58,691 nucleotides of DNA from an uncultured Prevotellaceae bacterium (GCA_947170495.1 CAMVUB010000008.1:1-58691), one strand, 5' to 3'. Shown: positions 17,101 to 24,795, counted from the stretch's first letter. Notes: generated by a model from the sequence alone, not told the origin. Numbers and translations: made by a program.

Positions 17101-17443
17101 CATCTGTGAGCGGCAGACTCGTATAGCCGACAGAGCTCTGTGGGTTGAACTTGAAGTTGTCCAACTCCGGCGTTCCCACGCGAATCTGCGGTGTGAACTG
17201 ACGGTCATGTTCTTGTCTGGAATTGCCCAGGAAACCGAAGGTGGCAAGGATGTTGGCCGTGTGAGATTCCTCCACGCGGAAACTCATGAAGTAGGGCTTT
17301 ACGTCCTGTTTCTGCAGTTCCGCAAAATCTGCGGCCAATTCTTCACGCAGGACACTGAGAAGGGTGTCGTTCTCGGCGGTCGTGGCGCCGAACACGGGAC
17401 AAATGCTGATGACCAGCAAGAGGATGCTTAAACGGTGCTTCAT
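14156..17443 (-). CDS. Exported fused TldD/PmbA-type metalloprotease
   Basis: TldD/PmbA-family proteins normally work as heterodimeric peptidases that trim small peptides. Here 1095 residues hold two such halves behind a signal peptide (MKHRLSILLLVISICPVFGA). The first half carries the TldD zinc motif HEIFGHRLEGHR (311-322), the family strand PASGVFFHE, and later GVDLIGTPLSMFSNIVAGGD and FIGSCGAESGWVPVSATSP. The second half starts near 575 with a segment resembling the first half's start, shows REGYDHAYIVRP-type family residues near its end, and has no HExxxH motif, so it resembles the inactive PmbA/TldE partner. The linker (SPPVFSADGAENRDV) is encoded by a palindromic repeat. It lies between proA and argF' on the same strand. 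The physiological role is unknown. Confidence 0.82.
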   Translation of the reverse strand: MKHRLSILLLVISICPVFGATTAENDTLLSVLREELAADFAELQKQDVKPYFMSFRVEESHTANILATFGFLGNSRQEHDRQFTPQIRVGTPELDNFKFNPQSSVGYTSLPLTDASSDAFRTTIWKHMLNAYDRVVNEYRSVQNRLRTQADNEDKAPCFSVLGDSPAETYYEAPLPHPSLTPEEQREWEQRLCRISAAFRKHPQFNNAYASLQMEYSRTHLVNTEGAAIVQNRRSYRVFLQVEATTNDGMVLPLYESYFATQLDSLPAEEVMLRAAEELGERLEALMAAPVADPFTGPALMSGPASGVFFHEIFGHRLEGHRMKSGGQTFRKMVGERVLPTEFQVYCDPTLTHYGAQPLNGGYVYDDEGTRARRVNNVVDGVLKEFLMSRVPLDSFPESNGHGRTAGAGTPVSRQSNLVVETRKPYTESELRQLLRDEARRQGKDYGYLFQSVSGGYTQTGEGNSINSFNVTPLEVYRIYVDGRPDELVRGVDLIGTPLSMFSNIVAGGDAPASFIGSCGAESGWVPVSATSPMIFCSKIETQRRQKKGYMMPVLSPPVFSADGAENRDVFAALSDEMTRSMDSLRIQRLPAPFIIDYRLQRARSLSMTATLGELSQKEITPWQQKFDAEVIVGNYQHTSQGNPEPGLRGVNIPMAMDYDNLRRQAWMATDARYKQAIAVLERKEQARQKATLPADEAALADLLPTQPATSIQQRSADIEDLHADDLEAYVRRLSLIARDFPELTYSDASCQVRQTDIYRLTSEGVRVAQPQDNTCEIVFNFHLYHNTRGTNQNAYQNHVYTCAAEALADSARFTRSVRKYIRQRLDLLQAETAEDYYVGPVLFESRAGRTIYENTSGNRHNFRAWHPYVQSDRAIFAKMNRKIIDDKISMRQDPSLSTWEGKPLVGFYTADANGQKPQAVTLIDRGIFRGQLCGVTPSLSTNTPTGNLRFNNPTSWGASLGAETAPGVLRIESSKTVPLKKMRKQLLRDAQREGYDHAYIVRPGISALVRVNVKDGSETILKMPSINVTLSNLRHISALSTEQQATIFTEDNGARFSIVAPQAMILNDIEIPAPTPEPIAKPTLTFPLHRVSEK
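15739..15772. repeat. In-frame palindrome encoding the linker of the TldD-like fusion
   Basis: A 15-bp inverted pair (two mismatches) around an ATC centre, from CCTGTTTTCAGCGCC to GGCGCTAAAAACGGG. It encodes PVFSADGAENRD between the two halves of the peptidase. Confidence 0.7.
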
Positions 17444-17477
17444 AGAGTTATTCCTTATTAATTTTTAATTGTCAATT

Positions 17478-18746
17478 TCACTTTCTCGTTTGTCCGTTGC
17501 CGCGAATGAGCCACTTATAGGTGGTGATTTCTTCGAGGGCCATCGGTCCGCGGGCGTGGAGCTTCTGTGTCGAGATGCCGATCTCTGCGCCGAGGCCGAA
17601 CTGACCGCCATCGGTGAAGCTGGTGGGGGCGTTGTGATAGACACAGGCAGCATCGACCTCGTTGAGGAAGCGCTGGGCTGCCTCGGGATCTTCGGTGACG
17701 ATGCTTTCGCTGTGGCCGCTGCCGTAGAGGGCGATGTGTGCGAGGGCGTCGTCTAAGCTGTCAACGACCTTCACAGCCATACGCAGGGACAGGAACTCTA
17801 CGCCGAAAGATGCTTCCATAGCTGGGACGATTTGTTTTCCCACGCGTGAGAAATTGTTTTCCCACCAGTGAGAAAAGCTTTTATCACGCATGGCAAAAGC
17901 CCTTTTATCAAGTTCTATCGTGACACCCTTCGCGAGAAGCGGCTCGAAGAGAGCTGGCAGGTCGGCGAGGCGGTCGCGATGGATGATGAGGCAGTCGAGG
18001 GCGTTGCAGACGCTGACGCGGCGCGTCTTGGCGTTCACCACGATAGCGATGGCCTTCTGGAGGTCGGCAGCACGATCGACATAGCAGTGCACGACGCCGG
18101 CACCGGTCTCGATGACAGGCACGCGGGCATTGTCGCGGACGTAGTTGATGAGGCGGTTGCTGCCGCGCGGAATGATGAGATCCACCTGTCCGCGAGCGGC
18201 GAGCAGACGGTCGGTGTCTTCGTGGCTGGTGAGCAGCAGGGCGCTCTCAGCAGGCAGGTCATGATGCCTCAGCACCTCGTGGATGAGCGATATGATAGCT
18301 GTGCAGCTGTCCTTGGCATCACTGCCGCCTTTGAGGACGCAGGCACTGCCAGCCTTCAGACAGAGGGCGAAGCAGTCAAAGCAGACGTTGGGACGTGCCT
18401 CGAAGATGATACCGATGACGCCAAATGGCACACTCACGCGTGTCAGCTCAAGGCCGTTGGGGAGGATGCTGTGCTTCAGCTCACGGCCCAGCGGCGAGGG
18501 CAGCGAGGCCACCTTGCGCAGGTCTGCGGCGATATCGTGCAGACGCGCCTCCGTGAGCTGCAGGCGGTCGTAGTTGGGATTGGCCGGATCCATGCGCTGC
18601 AAGTCTTGGGCATTGGCTTGCAAGAGGTCGGCCATACGGGCCTCGGTCATATCAGCCAGCTCGCAAAGGATGGCACCGCGTTCCTCATCCGTGAGTTGCG
18701 CAATGCGCTTGCTGGCCACACGCACCTGTGAAAAATCTGTATTCAT
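17478..18746 (-). CDS. proA: Gamma-glutamyl phosphate reductase
   Basis: The second step of proline synthesis: NADPH-dependent reduction of gamma-glutamyl phosphate to glutamate semialdehyde. Motifs are GVIGIIFEARPNVCFDCFALCLKAGSACVLKGG (in pieces), IPRGSNRLINYVRDNARVPVIETGAGVVHCYVD and the catalytic Cys at about 247 (VSVCNALDCLIIH). The end is GLGAEIGISTQKLHARGPM and TTYKWLIRGNGQ. Its ATG at 18746 overlaps the proB stop as ATGA. Residues about 286-308 (MRDKSFSHWWENNFSRVGKQ) are an insertion relative to other ProA proteins I recall and are encoded by three 22-bp-spaced palindromic units (17835-17898). Whether the insertion affects activity is not visible; flanking core residues are intact. 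Confidence 0.95.
   Translation of the reverse strand: MNTDFSQVRVASKRIAQLTDEERGAILCELADMTEARMADLLQANAQDLQRMDPANPNYDRLQLTEARLHDIAADLRKVASLPSPLGRELKHSILPNGLELTRVSVPFGVIGIIFEARPNVCFDCFALCLKAGSACVLKGGSDAKDSCTAIISLIHEVLRHHDLPAESALLLTSHEDTDRLLAARGQVDLIIPRGSNRLINYVRDNARVPVIETGAGVVHCYVDRAADLQKAIAIVVNAKTRRVSVCNALDCLIIHRDRLADLPALFEPLLAKGVTIELDKRAFAMRDKSFSHWWENNFSRVGKQIVPAMEASFGVEFLSLRMAVKVVDSLDDALAHIALYGSGHSESIVTEDPEAAQRFLNEVDAACVYHNAPTSFTDGGQFGLGAEIGISTQKLHARGPMALEEITTYKWLIRGNGQTRK
17835..17898. repeat. Three 22-bp-spaced palindromic units inside proA
   Basis: TTTTCCCACGCGTGAGAAA (17835), TTTTCCCACCAGTGAGAAAA (17857) and TTTTATCACGCATGGCAAAA (17879) start exactly 22 bp apart. Each is an imperfect palindrome with a CACGCGTG-like centre. 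They are in frame and open in proA. Confidence 0.85.
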
Positions 18747-19525
18747 TGTGGGCAGAAATGGGTGAAAGGCACTTGTTCAGGATGTTGTAGCACATCGCAG
18801 AGGATATGCTCGCGTTTGCCGTTAGCAATATAGACATGAATGCCAGCATCGGCCACGAGCTGTGCTGTATGGTATTTGCTTTGCATGCCGCCACGTCCGG
18901 CTGACGAGCGGCTGGGTTGCAGGTATTGGCTGAGGTCAGTGCCATGAGGCACTTCCCGTATCAATTGCGATTGGGGATTATCGGGAGCACCTGTGTAGAT
19001 GCCGTCGATATTGGACAAGATGACCAGCGCCTGGCAGTTCATCATCTGTGCCACAAGGCCGCTGAGCTCATCGTTGTCGGTGAACATCAACTCCGTCACG
19101 CATACAGTATCGTTTTCATTGACGATGGGTAGCACGCCATGTGCCAGCATGGCTGTCATGCACTGGCGCTGGTTGTCGTACTGCTCACCTGGAGCGAAGT
19201 TTTCCTTCATCGTGAGAATCTGCCCCACATGGATGCCGTGGTCACGGAAGAGTTCCACGTAGCGTCCCATGAGCTTAGCCTGTCCCACGGCAGAGAAGAG
19301 TTGTCGCTGTTCCACGCTGTCCATCTGCGCCGTCTCATCGGCAGGCAGACGCAACTCGCTGCGCCCACTGGCTACCGCGCCAGAGGAAACAAGGATAACC
19401 TCGATGCCCGAACGACGCAACTCTGCCAACTGATCTACAAGCGCCGACATACGGGTGATGTCAAGGGTCCCGTCTTTCCGCGTGAGCACATTGCTGCCCA
19501 CCTTGATGGCTATTCTTTTATACAT
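18743..19525 (-). CDS. proB: Glutamate 5-kinase
   Basis: The first, feedback-controlled step of proline synthesis: ATP-dependent phosphorylation of glutamate. The 260-residue product has the amino-acid-kinase fold: IAIKVGSNVLTRKDG at the start, VILVSSGAVASGR, VGQAKLMGRYVELF, PIVNENDTVCV, LSGLVAQMMNCQALVILSNIDGIYT and GRGGMQSKYHTAQLVADAGI. It lacks the C-terminal PUA domain of the Escherichia coli enzyme, as is common for short ProB proteins. It lies 11 bp downstream of proC and overlaps proA by 4 bp, so proC, proB and proA form one minus-strand unit. Confidence 0.96.
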   Translation of the reverse strand: MYKRIAIKVGSNVLTRKDGTLDITRMSALVDQLAELRRSGIEVILVSSGAVASGRSELRLPADETAQMDSVEQRQLFSAVGQAKLMGRYVELFRDHGIHVGQILTMKENFAPGEQYDNQRQCMTAMLAHGVLPIVNENDTVCVTELMFTDNDELSGLVAQMMNCQALVILSNIDGIYTGAPDNPQSQLIREVPHGTDLSQYLQPSRSSAGRGGMQSKYHTAQLVADAGIHVYIANGKREHILCDVLQHPEQVPFTHFCPQ

Positions 19526-19536
19526 GATTTCGCTGT

Positions 19537-20370
19537 TTACTTAGACAAAGAGGCAAGGAGCCCCTGAATCACGGCATTGGTGAATCCGGCTTCCTCCATG
19601 GCATTGAGGCCGCGGATGGTGAGACCGCCGGGGGTGGTGACCTTATCGATTTCCGCTTCTGCGTGAGCACCTTCCTTCTCTAAGAGGCTGACAGCACCGC
19701 GCAGTGTCTGAGCCACGATGTCCTGAGCCTCTGCCGCACGGAAGCCGAGCTGCACGCCGCCTTCGGTGGCCGCACGGACATAGCGCAGGGCATAGGCGAT
19801 GCCGCAGGAGGCGAGGGCTGTGGCGGCAGGCAGATGCGCCTCGTCGGTCACGAGTGTCTGGCCCATCGTGTCGAAAAGCGCCTTTATCTTTTCCGTGGTC
19901 TCCTTGTCAGCACGCACAGGCACTACGAAGGTCATGGAGGCCAGATTGGCAATGGCCGTATTGGGGATGGCCGTGAGGATCTGAGGTCCCTCGCCGGCCC
20001 AGTCACAGAGCTGCTCGCCGCGTGTAGCGGCAGCTACTGAGACGAGTGTCTTGCCTGCGAGTTGGATATTAGCCTTGAGTTCGCTCAACACATCTTCCAC
20101 CAACCAGGGCTTCACGGCCAGGATGATGAGGTCGGCATCTTTGGCGGCCACGCAGTTGTCGGTGGTCACGCTGGCGCCAGCGGCAGCAAAGCGCTGCAAC
20201 TTACCTTCTGTACGATTGCTGACGGTGATTTTGTAACCGTCCATTCTCAGCAATGCCTCGGCAATGGCGCCGCCCATATTGCCGGCTCCGATGATAGCTA
20301 TGGAAGACCCACCCCCCTGCCCCTCCCTTGTATGGAGGGGAGTATGATGTATCTGACTATTGAGATTCAT
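19537..20370 (-). CDS. proC: Pyrroline-5-carboxylate reductase with repeat-derived N-terminus
   Basis: The last step of proline synthesis: NAD(P)H-dependent reduction of pyrroline-5-carboxylate. The Rossmann motif IAIIGAGNMGGAIAEALL normally starts at the N-terminal Met. Here there is no Met next to it and the frame opens 22 residues upstream with MNLNSQIHHTPLHTREGQGG, part of which is a GC-rich repeat (20306-20344). Later motifs are ILAVKPWLVEDVL, SVAAATRGEQL, RAIPNT-like TAIPNTAIAN, ALASCGIAYALRYVRAATEGGVQLG and KVTTPGGLTIRGLNAMEEAGF. The upstream ATG at 20370 is the only plausible start. The rest of the enzyme is full length. Confidence 0.94.
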   Translation of the reverse strand: MNLNSQIHHTPLHTREGQGGGSSIAIIGAGNMGGAIAEALLRMDGYKITVSNRTEGKLQRFAAAGASVTTDNCVAAKDADLIILAVKPWLVEDVLSELKANIQLAGKTLVSVAAATRGEQLCDWAGEGPQILTAIPNTAIANLASMTFVVPVRADKETTEKIKALFDTMGQTLVTDEAHLPAATALASCGIAYALRYVRAATEGGVQLGFRAAEAQDIVAQTLRGAVSLLEKEGAHAEAEIDKVTTPGGLTIRGLNAMEEAGFTNAVIQGLLASLSK

Positions 20371-20449
20371 TTTCTATTTGTATTATTGAATTGTATTCTG
20401 GACAGGTAATTACTCCCCGCCCTGCAAGGGAGGGGCAGGGGGGAGGGTC
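20306..20449. repeat. MITE-like inverted pair of 39-bp GC-rich elements around the proC start
   Basis: Left arm 20306-20344 (from GACCCACCCCCCTGCCCC) and right arm 20411-20449 are inverted copies, 39 bp each, with four mismatches. They flank 66 bp of AT-rich DNA that holds the proC start codon. The left arm is translated as part of the ProC N-terminus, and the right arm gives the last residues and stop of the acyl-CoA ligase (TLPPAPPLQGGE). Confidence 0.85.
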
Positions 20450-22110
20450 TGTTTGTCCTTGTTACGAATTTCCACTCTTCTTATCTTTCCGCTGATGGTC
20501 TTGGGCAACTCGTCCACGAACTCAACAATACGGGGATATTTGTAGGGTGCGGTCTCACGTTTTACATGTTGCTGCAACTCCTTGATGAGGTCGTCGCCGG
20601 CTTTGTCCTTCCATTCCTTGCCAAGCACGACGGTAGCCTTCACAACCATGCCGCGAATGTCATCGGGCACGCCCGTGATGGCACATTCCACGACGGCGGG
20701 ATGCGTCATCAGCGCACTCTCCACCTCGAAAGGCCCGATGCGGTAGCCACTGGACTTGATGACATCGTCGATGCGACCCTCGAACCAATAGTAGCCGTCC
20801 TCATCGCGCCACGCCATATCGCCGGTGTGGTAGAGGCCGTCGTGCCATGCCTCGCGCGTCTTCTCCTCGTCGCGATAGTACTCTTTGAAGAGACCGATGG
20901 GCTTCTTGTCACCCACGCGGACAACAATTTCACCCTTCTCACCGTCCTCGCACGAGGTGCCGTCGGCACGGATGAGGTCTATGTCGTATTGTGCATTCGG
21001 GATGCCCATAGAGCCTGGCTTCGGCTGCATCCAAGGGAAGGTGCCGAGGGTCATGGTGGTCTCGGTCTGCCCGAAGCCTTCCATCATCCTGATGCCCGTC
21101 TTCTCGAAGAACTTGTCATAGACGGCAGGGTTCAGGGCCTCGCCGGCCGTGGTGCAGTATTCGAGCGAGGAGAGGTCGTACTTCGACAGATCCTCGCGAA
21201 TCATGAAGCGGTAGATGGTGGGAGGCGCACAGAAGCTGGTCACGCGGTACTTCTCCATCTGACGCAGCAGACAGTCGGCATCGAACTTCTCGTGGTCGAA
21301 GACAAAGACCGTAGCGCCAGCAAACCATTGGCCGTAGAACTTGCCCCACACAGCCTTTCCCCAGCCGGTATCGGCTACGGTCAGATGCAACGAGCCTTCG
21401 TGCAGGTTATGCCAGAAGACACCTGTCGTCAGGTGTCCCATGGCATAGAGGTAGTCGTGGGCCACCATCTTCGGTTCGCCACTGGTACCGCTGGTGAAAT
21501 ACATGATCATCGTGTCTTCGTTGTTATTGACGAAGGCCGGGCGCACGAAGGCGGGAGCCTTGACGACCTCTGCCTGGTAATCACGGAAGCCTTCGGGAAT
21601 GGGCTTGCCATGGTCGGTGATGGTGATGTACTGTGTCACCGTGGGACTCTCGTCCTTAGCCGCCTGTATCTGGCTGACGACGTAAGCATCATCCACACAG
21701 ATGATGGCCTTGACGCTCGCACGTGTATTCCTATAGACAATGTCGTGTTTTGTGAGCATGTGGGTGGCAGGAATGACGATTGCGCCAATCTTGCAGAGGG
21801 CCAGCATCACAATCCACCACTCATAGCGGCGCTTGAGTATCAGCATCACGGGGTCACCCTTGCCGATACCTAGCGTCTGCAGGTAGGATGCAGCCTGATC
21901 GCTTTGCTCCTTCAGCTGCTTGAAGGTGGCACGAATCTCCTCGCCCTGGTCATTGGTCCAGAGCAGCGCCAGCTTCTCAGGCGCCTCAGCAGCCCAGGCG
22001 TCCATCACATCGTAAGCGAAGTTGAAATGCTCGGGGATGATGAACTCCAGATGCTCGTTGTAATCCTCAACAGACGTGAAATGAGTCTGCTTCAAAAATC
22101 TTTCTACCAT
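20410..22110 (-). CDS. Acyl-CoA synthetase (AMP-forming, medium-chain type)
   Basis: A 566-residue ANL-superfamily ligase that activates a carboxylic acid via an acyl-adenylate to its CoA thioester. Motifs are the P-loop-like YFTSGTSGEPKMVAH, the A5 region EGFGQTETTM, YHTGDMAWRDEDGYYWFEGRIDDVIKSSGYRIGP (in pieces) and the catalytic lysine region PKTISGKIRRVEIR. The substrate is not fixed; family relatives use acetate to medium-chain acids. The C-terminal tail after RNKDK is encoded by a repeat and is not part of the family. It follows the XRE-cupin regulator gene after 26 bp, a pairing I associate with Bacteroidetes genomes, so the regulator probably controls it. Confidence 0.88.
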   Translation of the reverse strand: MVERFLKQTHFTSVEDYNEHLEFIIPEHFNFAYDVMDAWAAEAPEKLALLWTNDQGEEIRATFKQLKEQSDQAASYLQTLGIGKGDPVMLILKRRYEWWIVMLALCKIGAIVIPATHMLTKHDIVYRNTRASVKAIICVDDAYVVSQIQAAKDESPTVTQYITITDHGKPIPEGFRDYQAEVVKAPAFVRPAFVNNNEDTMIMYFTSGTSGEPKMVAHDYLYAMGHLTTGVFWHNLHEGSLHLTVADTGWGKAVWGKFYGQWFAGATVFVFDHEKFDADCLLRQMEKYRVTSFCAPPTIYRFMIREDLSKYDLSSLEYCTTAGEALNPAVYDKFFEKTGIRMMEGFGQTETTMTLGTFPWMQPKPGSMGIPNAQYDIDLIRADGTSCEDGEKGEIVVRVGDKKPIGLFKEYYRDEEKTREAWHDGLYHTGDMAWRDEDGYYWFEGRIDDVIKSSGYRIGPFEVESALMTHPAVVECAITGVPDDIRGMVVKATVVLGKEWKDKAGDDLIKELQQHVKRETAPYKYPRIVEFVDELPKTISGKIRRVEIRNKDKQTLPPAPPLQGGE

Positions 22111-22136
22111 AAATGTTTGTGTGTGTCTTTGTAGTC

Positions 22137-22694
22137 CTATTCTACGGTGAATGCCAGGAAACGTACGGGACGCTCGCCGATGGCGCGCATACCGTGGGGC
22201 TTCGTGCTGTCGAAGTAGATGCTGTCGCCCTCTTCCAGCACGATGGTCTTGCCGCCCAGGAAGAGTTCCATGGCACCTTCAAGAATCATATTGAATTCCT
22301 GACCAGGATGAGAGTTCTTGTAGATGGTGTGTGCATCGGGCTTGGGTTCCACGGTGACGATGAACACCTCCGCCTTGTTGCCGGCGAAGCCGCCCGTCAG
22401 GCTCTGATACTTATAGGCCTTCGTGCGCTCGATGCTCATGCCCTGACCCTTACGCACAACCAAGTAGCCATGCATGTGGGGTTCTTCGTCGAAGATGAGG
22501 GCTTCTGTGGTAACGCCATAATGGTTGGCGATGGTCATCAGTTTGGAAATGGTGATGTCCGCCTCGCCACGCTCCACTTGTTCGTAGGTTTCAAGGGGCA
22601 GTCCACAGAGGTCTGCCACCTCCTGTGCGGGGATGTCTAAGGCGTCACGCAAGCCGCGCAAGCGCTCGCCGATTTGATGAAGTTGGTCGTTCAT
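22137..22694 (-). CDS. XRE-family regulator with cupin domain
   Basis: A 185-residue DNA-binding regulator. Residues 8-65 form a Cro/CI helix-turn-helix (LRGLRDALDIPAQEVADLCG, EQVERGEADITISKLMTIANHYG). Residues about 110-185 form a cupin beta-barrel (NSHPGQEFNMILEGAMELFLGG, EEGDSIYFDSTKPHGMRAIG) that probably senses a small ligand. Such proteins regulate adjacent metabolic genes, here the acyl-CoA synthetase downstream. The ligand is unknown. A GGGCCTAT-type tandem repeat separates it from argD. Confidence 0.88.
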   Translation of the reverse strand: MNDQLHQIGERLRGLRDALDIPAQEVADLCGLPLETYEQVERGEADITISKLMTIANHYGVTTEALIFDEEPHMHGYLVVRKGQGMSIERTKAYKYQSLTGGFAGNKAEVFIVTVEPKPDAHTIYKNSHPGQEFNMILEGAMELFLGGKTIVLEEGDSIYFDSTKPHGMRAIGERPVRFLAFTVE

Positions 22695-22708
22695 ATTGGT
22701 TTGTTGTT

Positions 22709-22740
22709 GATGGGACTAATGGGGCCTATGAGGCCTATAG
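22709..22740. repeat. GGGGCCTAT-type tandem repeat at the argD stop
   Basis: Degenerate copies of GGGACTAATGGGGCCTATG lie between argD and the regulator gene and provide the argD TAG stop (22735-22737). The same family fills 30618-30672 between argG and the GNAT gene. Confidence 0.65.
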
Positions 22741-23883
22741 GACTCTCTTCAGTTTTTCTAAGAACTCATCGGCTTCAGCCATGCTCAGGCAGAGCGGGGG
22801 CAGCAGGCGCAGCACATTGGTGCCGGCACAGCCCGTGAACACATGCTCGTCGAAGAGCAACTTCTGACGCACCTCTTTATAAGGCTCGCTGAGCTCAATG
22901 CCTATCATCAGGCCGCGGCCACGCACCTCTGTGATTCCACTGTGCCCGTCGGTTCTCCGACGGGACATCTCTTCCTTCAGCGCCTCCATCAAATGTTCAC
23001 CCACTTTTCGGGCATTCTCTATCAGCCCTTCGCCCTCGATGACATCCAACACAGCCAATGCTGCTGCACAAGCGAGATGATTGCCGCCAAAGGTGGTGCC
23101 GAGCTGGCCATAGACAGCCTCGAACTTGGGTGAGATGAGCACAGCGCCCATGGGGAAACCGTTGGCGATGCCCTTGGCCACCGTGATGATGTCCGGCTGA
23201 GCGCCCAGCCATTGATGAGCGAAGAACTTACCGCTGCGGCCATAGCCACACTGGATTTCGTCGCAGATGAGCACGGTGCCGCTTTCGTCGCAAGCCTGGC
23301 GCAAGCCTTGCATGAACTCAGCGGTAGCCAGTTGTATGCCGCCGACACCTTGGATGCACTCAATGATGCAGGCTGCCACATCGCCCTTCGCCAGTTCTTG
23401 TTTCCACGCATCCAAATCATTGAGGGGCAGGAAGGTGGTGTGGCCGTTGGCATTGATGGGCGCGATGATCTTGGGATTATTGGTGACTTCGACAGCCAGA
23501 CTCGTGCGACCGTGGAAGGCTTTCTGCGCCGAGAGCACGCGCGTGCGACCCGTATGGAACGAAGCCAGCTTCAAGGCGTTCTCGTTGGCCTCCGCACCGC
23601 TGTTGATGAGGAACAGACGGTAGTCCTCATAACCACATACCTTGCCCAGGCGCTCGGCCAGCTGCTGCTGAAGCTTATTGATGACGGAGTTACTGTAAAA
23701 GCCAAGCTGTCCCACCTGACGGCTCACGGCCTCCACATAGTGCGGATGAGCGTGGCCGATGCTGATGACGGCATGACCGCCATAGAGGTCAAGATATTCT
23801 GTGCCTTGGTCGTCCCATACGCGGCAACCTTGGCCACGCACGATATTGACGGGGAAAAGGGGATAGACGTCGAAGAGAGTCAT
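22735..23883 (-). CDS. argD: Acetyl/succinylornithine aminotransferase with in-frame repeat insertion
   Basis: A PLP-dependent class-III aminotransferase that makes N-acylornithine from the semialdehyde. ATG 23883 is preferred over a TTG four codons upstream. Motifs are YLDLYGGHAVISIGHAHP, INSGAEANENALKLA, KAFHGRTSLAVEVT, LICDEIQCGYGRSGKFFAHQ and the PLP lysine in TVAKGIANGFPMG (about residue 237). GTTFGGNHLACAAALAVLD and VRGRGLMIGIEL follow. Residues about 307-316 (SRRRTDGHSG) form an extra loop encoded by a palindromic repeat at 22941-22966. A -7 promoter element sits 45 bp upstream of the start. Confidence 0.95.
   Translation of the reverse strand: MTLFDVYPLFPVNIVRGQGCRVWDDQGTEYLDLYGGHAVISIGHAHPHYVEAVSRQVGQLGFYSNSVINKLQQQLAERLGKVCGYEDYRLFLINSGAEANENALKLASFHTGRTRVLSAQKAFHGRTSLAVEVTNNPKIIAPINANGHTTFLPLNDLDAWKQELAKGDVAACIIECIQGVGGIQLATAEFMQGLRQACDESGTVLICDEIQCGYGRSGKFFAHQWLGAQPDIITVAKGIANGFPMGAVLISPKFEAVYGQLGTTFGGNHLACAAALAVLDVIEGEGLIENARKVGEHLMEALKEEMSRRRTDGHSGITEVRGRGLMIGIELSEPYKEVRQKLLFDEHVFTGCAGTNVLRLLPPLCLSMAEADEFLEKLKRVL
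22941..22966. repeat. In-frame palindrome inside argD
   Basis: TGTGCCCGTCGG, loop TTCT, CCGACGGGACA: an 11-of-12 inverted pair. It encodes SRRRTDGHSG in the surface region just before ITEVRGRGLMIG. Confidence 0.75.
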
Positions 23884-23927
23884 TGTATTTGACAATTAGA
23901 CAATTTTACGATATGCTGAAAACGCTG

Positions 23928-23935
23928 CAAAGTTA
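23928..23935 (-). promoter_or_regulatory. -7 promoter element of argD
   Basis: TAACTTTG on the minus strand, preceded on that strand by the argD-distal region and followed by GCAGCGTTTT. The 45-bp leader contains a short GACAATT repeat. Confidence 0.55.
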
Positions 23936-24012
23936 GGGCATTTCTCCGACATAGCCTTGCTTTTAGGCAGCAAAACGCACAAAAGGACGGAAAAATGTCA
24001 CGAAAGAGCGTT

Positions 24013-24795
24013 TCAGAATACAATATTGCAGGCTATGCCTGCACCTCGGCACTCGCTATCATAGAAGGGCGCAGCTACAACGATGGGGCCTTGACCTTCC
24101 TTCAGAGACGTGGTTTCAGGAGCGGAATCCTTCATCTTAAACCATCGCTTCCACACCGGCAGCATCCAATAACCTGCATTGGCACACAGGATGCCGACAC
24201 CCGCGCCCGCAATCACATCGCCCACCCAATGTCGCTTGTTATAGACCCGCAGGAACGCTACGCTGGTGGCGGCGGCATAGGCCACGGCGCCATAGCCCCA
24301 GCCGTATTCGATGCGCATCAACTCGGCTCCCGTGAAAGCCGTGGCGGTATGGCCGGAGAAAAAGGAGTTGCGCGCCTCGGAATCGGGGCGTTGCTCGCGA
24401 ACCGTATATTTCACGGTGTTCGTGACGGCAGCCATCAAGGCGTGGGCGGTGGCCGACGCAATCACGCGGTCCCAGAAAGGATGCTTGGCCTTCACGCCCG
24501 GGATGAAACCCAGGAAGGGCTCCACGACCGAAGGAACATATTGCAGGTAGTCATCCACATAGGTTCGATTCCATCCGGAGTTCATGTCCTTGAACGCCTT
24601 CTGCGCCACCAGATCCGTAGGGCTCTTCTCCACCAGTCCCAACGTGCCCACAGTGATGAGCACCGCGGGGGCTATCAGCTGCTTGGGCTGGTAGTAGAGG
24701 TTCTTGTGGCGCGGAACCACAAGGACGCTGTCTTCCTGCGCCCCAAGAGGGCTCAGTGTGAGAAGTAGGAATATGGTCAGTATGACTCGATTCAT
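24013..24795 (-). CDS. PAP2-family membrane phosphatase
   Basis: A 260-residue PAP2 phosphatase expected to act on lipid phosphates or pyrophosphates at the periplasmic side. It has a signal peptide (MNRVILTIFLLLTLSPLGAQ) and the three-part active site: KYTVREQRP, SFFSGHTATAF and RVYNKRHWVGDVIAGAGVG. The ATG overlaps the stop of the upstream outer-membrane barrel gene as ATGA. Coupled translation with a TonB-receptor-like barrel suggests a joint envelope function, possibly phosphate release from a lipid or glycolipid, but this is inference. No promoter is visible directly upstream. Confidence 0.88.
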   Translation of the reverse strand: MNRVILTIFLLLTLSPLGAQEDSVLVVPRHKNLYYQPKQLIAPAVLITVGTLGLVEKSPTDLVAQKAFKDMNSGWNRTYVDDYLQYVPSVVEPFLGFIPGVKAKHPFWDRVIASATAHALMAAVTNTVKYTVREQRPDSEARNSFFSGHTATAFTGAELMRIEYGWGYGAVAYAAATSVAFLRVYNKRHWVGDVIAGAGVGILCANAGYWMLPVWKRWFKMKDSAPETTSLKEGQGPIVVAAPFYDSECRGAGIACNIVF

